Origin: an uncultured Prevotellaceae bacterium
GTDB lineage: Bacteria; Bacteroidota; Bacteroidia; Bacteroidales; Bacteroidaceae
Direction: 5' to 3'
Length of the DNA stretch: 64,000 bases
Assembly (NCBI GenBank): GCA_946539475.1
Contig: CAMNHM010000001.1
Span: 1 to 64,000 of the forward strand
The notes under the pieces are model-generated. The model did no database searches. It was not told where the DNA came from and was given only the letters and a program-made list of their open reading frames with translations. Positions 7,966-15,488 of this stretch are shown here, in pieces (positions within the stretch are counted from its first letter, which is position 1; the number at the start of each line of letters is the position of its first letter). The position numbers were made by a program, and so were the translations under genes.

Positions 7966-9420
7966 TTATTTCACGTACAACTTCCGTCCGTCAACAATAT
8001 AGAGTCCACGCGAGAGCTGACGGCTGACCTGTCGACCCTGAAGGTCGTAAACCGTCTGGGCCTTGAAGGCCGAGGGCTGACCGTTGGCTGCAGCCTTCCC
8101 GCTTCGGTCGGCCGACATAGGCAGCTCGTCGATGCCGGTCATGGCCTGGTCATAGGTCTCAGGCGAGAGGCCGATGACAACGGGGATGTTGCCTTGGTCG
8201 TCGACCAGGTCGAAGGCGCTCATCGAGAAGTAGGCCTGCTCGGCTGCCACCTGCACTTTCGTAGGAGCATCGGGATTGATCATCTGGTCGGTGTTGCCAA
8301 CGCTGAGGAAGGCACCCAGCGACTCGTTGAAGGCGTAGACGTAGATATTCTCACCACTGACGGTCGTGCCCTTGCTTCCGCTCCACTTGACGAGTGCCTC
8401 GCTGCTCATCTTTCGGGCCATGCCATAGCCCATCTTGAAGGCAAAGCTGACGCGCCCCTTGCCATAGACGATTGTCGGTACACCGCCTTGCTGGCCGAGG
8501 TCGATCATCACGGCCTCTTTTGTCATGTCGAGGTAGACCTTGCCGTCGTCGGTGCGGGTGAGGTCTTCAGCCTCAAGAACGAGGACGTGGGCACCGGCCT
8601 TCCTCGACTCGTCGGTCATCGCCCATGGAGCATTGAGGAAGGCCACGTGGAAGCCACCCTCCTCGGGCAGGTCGAACGACGGGGCGTCGATCGCGGTGAA
8701 ATAAGCAAAGAGATGCTCTCCCCCGCTGACGGTGAAGGTGTAGGGATTATCGCGGCTTACAATCTCACCCATGCTACTCTCCGTCTGCCAGTACTCAAAC
8801 TGGAAGCCGTCGGTGGGCAGGGCTCGCACGGTAATCTGGTCGCCAGGCTCGTTGAGAGGCTTGTCGACGAACACGCTACCGCAGTTGGCATGGTCGGGAT
8901 CCTGATAGTAGCTCACGCCAATGGTGGCACCACGGGTGAAGTGGGCAAAAAGTGTGCGCTGCGGCGTGGTGGGCTTGTCGCCATTCTTGGCCTCAGCCTG
9001 CGTGGCATAGACGGTCTGGCCTTCGGGGAGCACGTCGAATACGATGGTCTCGGCATCAACGTCCACCAGCTGGTCGCTGTTCACGTCGAAGATACCATTG
9101 CCGTCGCTATCCTCATACCAGCCGGCAAAGGTGTAGCCAGCCTCGGCGCGGGCGAAGACGTAGTACATGATGACGTAGGAGTCGATCATCTGAGCCACGG
9201 GGAGTGTCTGGTTGAATTCGACGGTGGTTTTCCAAGTCTTCAGGCCCTTGGCCGATGTCGTGGCACAGACCTTACCTCCCTCCTCGGGGGTGGCTTTTAG
9301 GACATTCAGGATGTTGACATAGCCGACGGTCTCGAATTCGTCCTGTGCCTTCGTCTGCGAGCTGAAGCCCAGCAGGAGGCAGAGCAGTGATAGCAGTTGG
9401 AGTGTAGAAGTTTTCTTCAT
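7966..9420 (-). CDS. Secreted protein with InlB-type beta repeats and sorting motif
   Basis: A 484-residue exported protein with a signal peptide (about 1-25, ending TKA). It has two regions like the listeria-bacteroides or InlB B-type beta repeat, seen in AEAGYTFAGWYEDSDGNG (about 92-109) and PTDGFQFEYWQTESSMGE (about 205-222). The first contains a calcium-binding-like DSDGNGIFDVNSD segment. The C-terminus (YDLQGRQVSRQLSRGLYIVD) is a Prevotella-type sorting signal. It is the second last gene of the SusCD-linked cluster, 53 bp after the Omp28-like gene, and is probably a surface lipid-free partner of that system. Confidence 0.75.
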   Translation of the reverse strand: MKKTSTLQLLSLLCLLLGFSSQTKAQDEFETVGYVNILNVLKATPEEGGKVCATTSAKGLKTWKTTVEFNQTLPVAQMIDSYVIMYYVFARAEAGYTFAGWYEDSDGNGIFDVNSDQLVDVDAETIVFDVLPEGQTVYATQAEAKNGDKPTTPQRTLFAHFTRGATIGVSYYQDPDHANCGSVFVDKPLNEPGDQITVRALPTDGFQFEYWQTESSMGEIVSRDNPYTFTVSGGEHLFAYFTAIDAPSFDLPEEGGFHVAFLNAPWAMTDESRKAGAHVLVLEAEDLTRTDDGKVYLDMTKEAVMIDLGQQGGVPTIVYGKGRVSFAFKMGYGMARKMSSEALVKWSGSKGTTVSGENIYVYAFNESLGAFLSVGNTDQMINPDAPTKVQVAAEQAYFSMSAFDLVDDQGNIPVVIGLSPETYDQAMTGIDELPMSADRSGKAAANGQPSAFKAQTVYDLQGRQVSRQLSRGLYIVDGRKLYVK

Positions 9421-9473
9421 ATTATTCTATCGTTTAATGAATTATCTTTTTAGCGGTTATAGTATTCGCCCTT

Positions 9474-10481
9474 CTAGCGCTGGATGTATTTACGATGATT
9501 CTTGATGTAGAGGCCGCGGACAGGCTTACTGACAGGCCGTCCCTGGAGGTCGTAGAGATCTTCAGCCAGTACGCCACGGTGAGGCGTAGCCGAGACCTCC
9601 TCGATGGCATCCACGCCATAGGCCAGGATGGGTGCTTTCGACGCATTGACAATCTCACCGGTCTGCGTGTTGATCAGCATGGCAACAGCCGAGAGGCGGC
9701 TCTTATCCTGGATGAGGCGCACACCGAGGGTCGTCACGAGGTTGCTGTAGGTCTGGGGCTCACCGCTGACGATTGGCGCCTGAATGCTCGAGGCGATGCC
9801 GCTACGGATTCCCAGCGTGTTCACCGGCACATGATTGTATTCCATACCGCTGACGCTGTAGGGAGCCTCACGCCACGCCTTCATGTCGTCGTCGAGGTAA
9901 TTCTGGCTGTCGCTATAGCCTGCCGCAACAGAGAAGTAGTTCACCTGTTCCCACTGCTTGCCTTCGCCCTTTAGCCCATCCTCAAGCAGCACGAAGGCCA
10001 ATCGATACGGGGCTTCAGCACTGTTGATATTGAACGTCGTGGTGGCGGTGAAGCGCACATCCCATTGCTGGGCGTCGTTCCATTGGGCCGTGAGCTCCAC
10101 ACCCGCCTCGACAGGCTGTGCCAACTGGTAGGCCATCTCAGCGTCGATGCCATAGTGGAAGATTCCTCGCGAGCCCTGACCGGAATATGGGTCGAGCTTG
10201 CCGGTGCGGTCGATGGTACAGGCGGGTATGCCACCATTCTCCGGCACGAGGTCGGGATAGGTGGCGATGGCCATCGGCTCGTTGGAGCCTGTGTGGACGG
10301 CAATGCAGATGACTCGGTCGCCGAAGTCCTGTTCGAGTCGCTCCAGACCTACGATACCTCGCGGACAGTTGCCACACCACGTGCCAGTGTACTCCTCGAC
10401 GACGGAGCACCGCTCGAAGGTCTGCGCGCAGAGTGTCTGCGAGGCGGCAAGCAGGGCGATGACGGATAGTTTATAGTTCAT
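9474..10481 (-). CDS. Omp28-related secreted protein with thioredoxin-like CxxC
   Basis: A 335-residue exported protein of the Omp28-related family. The signal peptide covers residues 1-19. It is followed by a thioredoxin-like domain with the motif CGNC at 36-39 inside EYTGTWCGNCPRG. The C-terminus (LYDLQGRPVSKPVRGLYIKN) is a type IX-like sorting signal. Thiol chemistry at the cell surface is possible, but Omp28 proteins have no firm biochemical role. The true start is the second of two ATGs in a 7-bp repeat; the first (10488) opens only a five-codon frame ending in TAA. The gene is part of the SusC-SusD operon layout. Confidence 0.8.
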   Translation of the reverse strand: MNYKLSVIALLAASQTLCAQTFERCSVVEEYTGTWCGNCPRGIVGLERLEQDFGDRVICIAVHTGSNEPMAIATYPDLVPENGGIPACTIDRTGKLDPYSGQGSRGIFHYGIDAEMAYQLAQPVEAGVELTAQWNDAQQWDVRFTATTTFNINSAEAPYRLAFVLLEDGLKGEGKQWEQVNYFSVAAGYSDSQNYLDDDMKAWREAPYSVSGMEYNHVPVNTLGIRSGIASSIQAPIVSGEPQTYSNLVTTLGVRLIQDKSRLSAVAMLINTQTGEIVNASKAPILAYGVDAIEEVSATPHRGVLAEDLYDLQGRPVSKPVRGLYIKNHRKYIQR

Positions 10482-10512
10482 AGTTCATAGTTTATAGTTG
10501 AGAGTTGAGAGA

Positions 10513-11568
10513 CTATTGTTCGGGAGGGCCCAGGCGCAGGAGGATGGGCTTTGCGATCTGAAGGAGGTTAGTAACGACGAGCCCACCGCCTCGCGAGCTG
10601 CGTACGATGAAGCCCGACAGCTCATGGCCCGGCCAGTTGGCTGCCGTCAGAGTAGCATAGGTCGACTGCTCGGTCGAATCCCATAGCAGGCGAGCATTGG
10701 CTCCCATGCGGCTCGAGCCGGCTACGACGCCATTGCTGTCGTAGAAATAGCCATAGTCGTAGTTGTTGCCACTCTCGTAGAAGTGCAGCGCGGAGGGGAT
10801 GAACAGTGTGCACGTAGAGGCGTCGAACGACAGGGGGAGGAAAGTATTCTTCCAAAGATCCTGTGCAGGCCAGTGTAGACATATCTCGCCATTGTGTTCG
10901 ACAATGTTCATGGTCGCTGCCACGGGAGGGCCTCCAATGCCGCCGGAATAGCCCATCATGTAGTAGGAGCCCAGGACGTGGTTCTGAAGATCGTACTGTA
11001 CGACGGAGAGCGTATCGTGCAATCCATTACACTCACTGACGACCATGCCCCGACGGAGCTCCCCACCGCTGTTGGCATCGACAGTGATGGTCAGCTGCTC
11101 GCCTTCAATGGCGGCATGAATCCAACTCTGGCTTGATGAGAACGTCATCGGCAGGTCGTGGACAACGCTATACGAGAAGCTCTGCCCGCTCATCGAAGCC
11201 GCCACGCTCTTAACGGGCATCGTGCCGACGATGACTCCCCGTTGCTGGATGGGCAGCATACGGTAGTCCTGACCACTGCGAATGGTGAGCATGGCCGTGC
11301 GCCCCTCATAGTGAGTATTGGTTTCTACGCTGACCGCTACAATGCTACCATCGACCTTGGCACTGGCCCAGTCGGCATCTGTCTCGGCCGTCAATGCTCC
11401 GTTGGCCCTGACCTCGACGGTGGCTGTGCTGCCTTGAGCAGGGAAGAGAAGATCGTTGCGAACAATGGTGATCGCCTCGCCATCAGGTACGTAGCCTTTC
11501 ATGTCGTCTTCTGAGCACGACACGACAGCGAAGAGGGCAAGGCTGGCGATTATCAGTTTATAGTTCAT
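10513..11568 (-). CDS. BACON-domain lipoprotein
   Basis: A 351-residue lipoprotein with lipobox Cys18 (AVVSC). Two BACON domains (Bacteroidetes-associated carbohydrate-binding often N-terminal) fit about residues 34-112 and 115-205, with the typical ADWASAKV and QSWIHAAIEG segments followed by LTIxVxxN. The C-terminal 140 residues are unassigned. The start lies at the end of six consecutive ATGAAYT 7-bp units: ATG triplets occur at 11603, 11596, 11589, 11582, 11575 and 11568, and only the last opens the long frame. It follows the DUF4302 gene by 45 bp made almost wholly of that repeat. Probable role: outer-membrane surface partner of the SusCD transporter. Confidence 0.8.
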   Translation of the reverse strand: MNYKLIIASLALFAVVSCSEDDMKGYVPDGEAITIVRNDLLFPAQGSTATVEVRANGALTAETDADWASAKVDGSIVAVSVETNTHYEGRTAMLTIRSGQDYRMLPIQQRGVIVGTMPVKSVAASMSGQSFSYSVVHDLPMTFSSSQSWIHAAIEGEQLTITVDANSGGELRRGMVVSECNGLHDTLSVVQYDLQNHVLGSYYMMGYSGGIGGPPVAATMNIVEHNGEICLHWPAQDLWKNTFLPLSFDASTCTLFIPSALHFYESGNNYDYGYFYDSNGVVAGSSRMGANARLLWDSTEQSTYATLTAANWPGHELSGFIVRSSRGGGLVVTNLLQIAKPILLRLGPPEQ

Positions 11569-11607
11569 AGTTCATAATTCATAATTCATAGTTCATAGTT
11601 CATAGTG
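11569..11607 (-). repeat. 7-bp ATGAAYT repeat array before the BACON gene
   Basis: Five 7-bp units directly precede the start codon, which is itself in the sixth unit. Each ATG opens a five-codon frame (Met-Asn-Tyr-Glu-Leu) that ends on a stop 14 nt further on. The stop of the mini-frame from 11582 overlaps the real start at 11568 as ATGA. Confidence 0.85.
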
Positions 11608-11613
11608 GAAAGA

Positions 11614-12936
11614 TTACTCTAGGCGGGTACGGCGATTGAGCGACTTCAAGCCACGGAATTGGCTGCTGCCGTTGGTCATCCACGATGCATCGTCGAGGAC
11701 GGAGGCGTGCAGCGTGCCCTCGGCGTCGCTGTAGAGATAGATGAGCAAACCGCCCGAACAGTTCAGGCTGCGCGGATTGGTTGCCGAGAAGTTGAACATC
11801 GGATAGAAGCGGTTCTTATTCCACTGGATGGTGAACTGCCCCTCATCGCTCAAGGAGAGCAGGCCGCCCTCATAGTCATAGCACACCCAGTAGACGGTGT
11901 GCCCGTCGTAGTCGCCAACAGCCTGTGAGCCTAGCAGCAGATTACCTGTGGCAGGGTCGTAGCGCATCACAAGGTCGTACTTCTGGTTAAGCCCCTGCAG
12001 GAGGTAGGTACCCTCAAGACGGTTAGGGCTGAGGTGCACCGGCAGTGTGGCACCCTGGTAGACCAGATTATAGTCGCCTTCGTACTTGGCATAGCTCATG
12101 GTGTTCTGGTCGTAGGGGATTCCCTGTAGCTGGACATCCTCATGGCCAGGATCGGTGCAGGTGAGACGATGGGTGGAGGTATCGAAATCGAACGTCTGCA
12201 CGCTGATGCCATCCACGGTCAGCGGACGGTATAGGCGTATGCCACGGTTGGTATAGGCAAAGGGTATCTCACGACTGCCCATCACGATGCGCTTCGTCGT
12301 GGGGTTGCACTTAGCCTCAATGGCAGTTGCGCCGATGGTGCCTCGTATGGAATCGACGAAATGGTCGAAGATGTCGATCGTCTGACGGGCGTAGTCGTCG
12401 GCATTGGCTGTCAGGCGGCGCAGGCACATCGTATTGCGCGTCTTCTTGCCATAGAGGGAGATGTAGTCGTCGGCAATGCTATCGATGACGAACTCGAACT
12501 CGCCACCCTTCGCCTCGTACTCGCCGCTGCTGGGTGTGGCATAGTAGTGAAGCAGGGGATTGTAGGTGTCGAAGGTGAGCACGGGGCCGTTGTCGTTGGT
12601 CAGCCGATAGAAAGAGGTATAGGTGGAGTCGGCTATGAGCGAGCATCCTACGGTGGCCGTCAACGAGTCGAAGCGGACGGTATAGACGATACCTCCATAT
12701 TCCAGCTCACCTCCAGGATAGTACTCCAGCTCCCACCCATAGGGGGCGCTGCGAAGTAGCTGCTTGGTCTCGACAAGAGTATTCTGCAGGCGTTGTGAGG
12801 CTGGCACGTCGAAATACTCTTCCTGCTCGTTTTCGCAAGCAGTGAGAAGAGGCAGGAGGCTCAGCAGGCAGAAGGGCAAGAATCCTCCTGCCACTCTCCA
12901 GGACATCTTATAGCGTCTGTGGTATTCTTTCTTCAT
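11614..12936 (-). CDS. DUF4302 family lipoprotein
   Basis: A 440-residue lipoprotein of the DUF4302 family. This family is typically encoded with a SusC/SusD pair, a zinc peptidase and BACON proteins. The signal peptide is long (about 1-33), with lipobox LLTAC at Cys34. The family region begins at about 45 with the stretch LVETKQLLRSAPYGWELEYYPG. The fold appears to be mostly beta. Function is unknown; location in the operon and lipidation suggest a surface-exposed component of the uptake system. Spacing to the upstream peptidase gene is 26 bp. Confidence 0.85.
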   Translation of the reverse strand: MKKEYHRRYKMSWRVAGGFLPFCLLSLLPLLTACENEQEEYFDVPASQRLQNTLVETKQLLRSAPYGWELEYYPGGELEYGGIVYTVRFDSLTATVGCSLIADSTYTSFYRLTNDNGPVLTFDTYNPLLHYYATPSSGEYEAKGGEFEFVIDSIADDYISLYGKKTRNTMCLRRLTANADDYARQTIDIFDHFVDSIRGTIGATAIEAKCNPTTKRIVMGSREIPFAYTNRGIRLYRPLTVDGISVQTFDFDTSTHRLTCTDPGHEDVQLQGIPYDQNTMSYAKYEGDYNLVYQGATLPVHLSPNRLEGTYLLQGLNQKYDLVMRYDPATGNLLLGSQAVGDYDGHTVYWVCYDYEGGLLSLSDEGQFTIQWNKNRFYPMFNFSATNPRSLNCSGGLLIYLYSDAEGTLHASVLDDASWMTNGSSQFRGLKSLNRRTRLE

Positions 12937-12962
12937 TCGATCGAATTGTTTATATTACCTTA

Positions 12963-13847
12963 TTAATCCAAAGAGGTGAGATTGATCCTTCCGTCGAGCA
13001 CCTCTTGCTGACGACGCTGCAATGACGTGCGGAGCTTGTAGAGGTCGATGCCGAATGTGTCGAGCATATAGTCGCAGACGATATCGAGCTTGGCAGCGAT
13101 AGCTCGCTCACCCTCAGCGCCTGCCTCCTGCATCCATCGCGCCCAGACAGCCTCAGAGTGGCATACGAACATCGAGAGCATCTCTGCAAAGTCTTCCTTG
13201 TCGGAGTGCTGGGCGTAGGCGGAGATGAATCCTCGCTGCAGGTAGCCCGTATCGTGAGGACTCTCGCTCCACTTATCGGCTACATACGACGAGCCTGTGA
13301 TGAGCTGGAAGTCGGAGGGATAGTCCTTCGTCTGGTTGAGGATGTGGGTGAACTCGTGGTGGATGGTCTTCAGATAGTATTCATTCATGTCCTCGGCACT
13401 CTTCAGGTACTGGTCGAGGTAGTTGGTGCCTGAGAGCAGGATCTTCCGTCCACCCTCTGCCGTGCCGAGTATGTAGGTGCCATTGTTGCGATACTCCCAC
13501 TCGCCAATAGTGAAGATAAGCTTTGGGAAGTAGGCGCGTGTGAAATCAATGCCTCCCACTTCGTCGTAGGCCTCTATACAGAGGTACTTCACCAGGTGGG
13601 CCAGCTTCACGGCATCTTCATAGCGGGAGGGCACGGTGTAGTAGTTCATGTCCGACTCGATGTCCTCGTAGCGGTACTTGAAGCGGATGTTGTAGGGTGC
13701 CACGTAGTTGCGCTGCAGCCAGTAGTCGAAGGCAGTGTACTCCTGCTGATCGACAGTGATAACACTTTGTTCGCTGAGCTTGTCTTCGGAACAAGACGTA
13801 AGGGCTGCCGTGAGACAGCAGCACATCAGACAGTGTTTATAGTTCAT
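12963..13847 (-). CDS. Putative zinc-binding metallopeptidase lipoprotein
   Basis: A 294-residue lipoprotein with lipobox Cys19 (ALTSC) and a gluzincin-like motif HEFTH (164-168); a likely third ligand lies in KEDFAEML (217-224). It belongs to the zinc-binding metallopeptidase family encoded beside SusD genes in Bacteroidetes. The product would be tethered at the outer membrane and cleave peptide material for import by SusCD. The signal peptide (CLMCCCLTAALTSC) is strikingly like that of the SusD protein just upstream (CLVCCCVTAALTAC). The start is the last of three ATGs in the 7-bp repeat 13843-13867; the mini-frame from 13861 stops in ATGA overlap with the true start. Confidence 0.85.
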   Translation of the reverse strand: MNYKHCLMCCCLTAALTSCSEDKLSEQSVITVDQQEYTAFDYWLQRNYVAPYNIRFKYRYEDIESDMNYYTVPSRYEDAVKLAHLVKYLCIEAYDEVGGIDFTRAYFPKLIFTIGEWEYRNNGTYILGTAEGGRKILLSGTNYLDQYLKSAEDMNEYYLKTIHHEFTHILNQTKDYPSDFQLITGSSYVADKWSESPHDTGYLQRGFISAYAQHSDKEDFAEMLSMFVCHSEAVWARWMQEAGAEGERAIAAKLDIVCDYMLDTFGIDLYKLRTSLQRRQQEVLDGRINLTSLD

Positions 13848-13867
13848 AGTTCATAGTTCATAGTTTA
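13843..13867 (-). repeat. 7-bp repeat array before the metallopeptidase gene
   Basis: ATG triplets at 13861, 13854 and 13847 are spaced exactly 7 bp. Only the last opens the peptidase frame. The repeat follows the SusD stop codon within 5 bp, so ribosomes leaving SusD would meet it at once. Confidence 0.85.
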
Positions 13868-13871
13868 TAGT

Positions 13872-15488
13872 TTATCTAGGGTTTGGGGTGACGCCTGCCG
13901 ACCGCACCTTCAGCGGAATCTGGATGGCACGGCGGGGATCGTCCTGACGAAGCACGTCGGTACGTCGCTCGGGCTCGCCGGCAGCATTAATGACACGCCG
14001 TACGATCTCGATGCCATAGCGCTTCACGTCATACCAGCGGAGGCCTGTCTGCAGCGTCTCTATACGTCGGAACCCAAGCACGCACTGCAGCATCGCCTCG
14101 CGAAGGTCTCCCTCCTGACCAATGTCGAAGTGCGGGTGGAGGTGTTTCTTAATGGTCGAGCGGATGCCAAGCGAATCACTATAGGAATAGTCGACGCCGT
14201 TGTAGAAGTCCTGTATGAGCTGTGGCGTCAGCGTGAGATCGGTCTGTACGATGTTCTGCATCCACGTGGTAAGGTCAGCGGCTGCTGCATCGTAGTTGCC
14301 TTTCATCACGTGGGCCTCGGCACGGTTTAGCAGGCACTCATCGGCAGTGAACGCCGGGTAGACGGTACGGTAGTATCCCGTGCCGGAGACGGCATCGTAG
14401 TATTCGAAGAGGTAAGGCAGCTTGTAGAAGACCGTCTTGTCGAGGTTGGTGGCAGAGAAGGTGTGCATTCCCTGGTAGAAAGGTGCCGGGCCCCAGATGT
14501 TAGCGGCCTCACCGTCCTCATGTTCTGCCAGATACTTCCCGTGGGCGTAGCGGGAAAGGTAGTTATACGGTCCGAAGACGAGGCCCATGGCGGAATAGGC
14601 AGTGATGAGCAGCAGGTTGGAATTGAGCGAGGCGTCGATGTAATGCTGCGAGAGGGCAGCAAAGGTCTGAGTCATCGTGGCCATATAGCTCCAGTCGCGC
14701 AGCATGGCTCCCGGCGATGTGCCAAGACAGCGATTAGCATAGTCGAGGGCTTTGTCCCACTGCTCATAATAAAGGTAGAAGCGGCAAGCGAAGGCATAGG
14801 CCGCCCTTTGGTTGAAGTGGTATTTCGCCACCTTATAGTCACTGCCCACAATGGGCAACGCCTCCTGCAGGTCACGATCAATCTGCCGGTAGACATCGGC
14901 TACGGTACCGCGGTCGGGGTTGATGTCGAGGTCTTCAGCAGGGTGCAGCATATAGACGATACCTAGGTCTTGCTCGCTGGTCTGTTGGTTGTAGGCATGG
15001 CAGAACATATTGACCAGCTGGAAATGGCTGAATGCCCTGCAGAGCAATGCTTCCGCCCGCGCCTCCTGGATGTCGGCAACGGAGTAGCCGGCGCCACCGG
15101 ACGACAACTCGTCGAGGGCCTCGAGGGCAAGGTTTGCAGCAGCAATGGCAGCATAGGAAGCCGACCAGAAGCTCTCCGTGCTCTCGTTGCTCGACTCGGT
15201 GATGTCGCGCCAATGATATACCTGATCGACGAAACGGCTTGTGTTGGGGTTGCTGTCGCCGTAGTTGTCGACATTGTCCGACGAGTATTCTGCCACGAAT
15301 ATGGGTGCACTGACGGGATAGGCAGTGACGAGCAGCTTCTGAACCTTTTCGAGCGAGGTGATTTCCATGCGGTTGTCGGGCAGCTCGTCGAGATACTCGT
15401 TGCAGGCTGTGAGAGCTGCCGTGACACAGCAGCAAACCAGACAGCGTTGGATGATGATGGTTGTTTTCATAAAGCTTCTTATTCTCAT
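13872..15488 (-). CDS. SusD/RagB family outer-membrane lipoprotein
   Basis: A 538-residue SusD-like lipoprotein, the surface lid that binds substrate for the SusC-type transporter. The lipobox Cys is residue 29 (LTAC), followed by the family-typical NEYLDELPDNRMEI. Tetratricopeptide-like helices occupy the N-terminal half, for example SYAAIAAANLALEAL. The start is taken at 15488 because its ATG overlaps the SusC stop as ATGA; an internal ATG at 15470 would also keep a full signal peptide. The neighbouring peptidase and lipoproteins suggest a peptide or glycoprotein-derived substrate rather than a plain polysaccharide, but no glycoside hydrolase or regulator gene is next to it to confirm this. 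Confidence 0.93.
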   Translation of the reverse strand: MRIRSFMKTTIIIQRCLVCCCVTAALTACNEYLDELPDNRMEITSLEKVQKLLVTAYPVSAPIFVAEYSSDNVDNYGDSNPNTSRFVDQVYHWRDITESSNESTESFWSASYAAIAAANLALEALDELSSGGAGYSVADIQEARAEALLCRAFSHFQLVNMFCHAYNQQTSEQDLGIVYMLHPAEDLDINPDRGTVADVYRQIDRDLQEALPIVGSDYKVAKYHFNQRAAYAFACRFYLYYEQWDKALDYANRCLGTSPGAMLRDWSYMATMTQTFAALSQHYIDASLNSNLLLITAYSAMGLVFGPYNYLSRYAHGKYLAEHEDGEAANIWGPAPFYQGMHTFSATNLDKTVFYKLPYLFEYYDAVSGTGYYRTVYPAFTADECLLNRAEAHVMKGNYDAAAADLTTWMQNIVQTDLTLTPQLIQDFYNGVDYSYSDSLGIRSTIKKHLHPHFDIGQEGDLREAMLQCVLGFRRIETLQTGLRWYDVKRYGIEIVRRVINAAGEPERRTDVLRQDDPRRAIQIPLKVRSAGVTPNPR

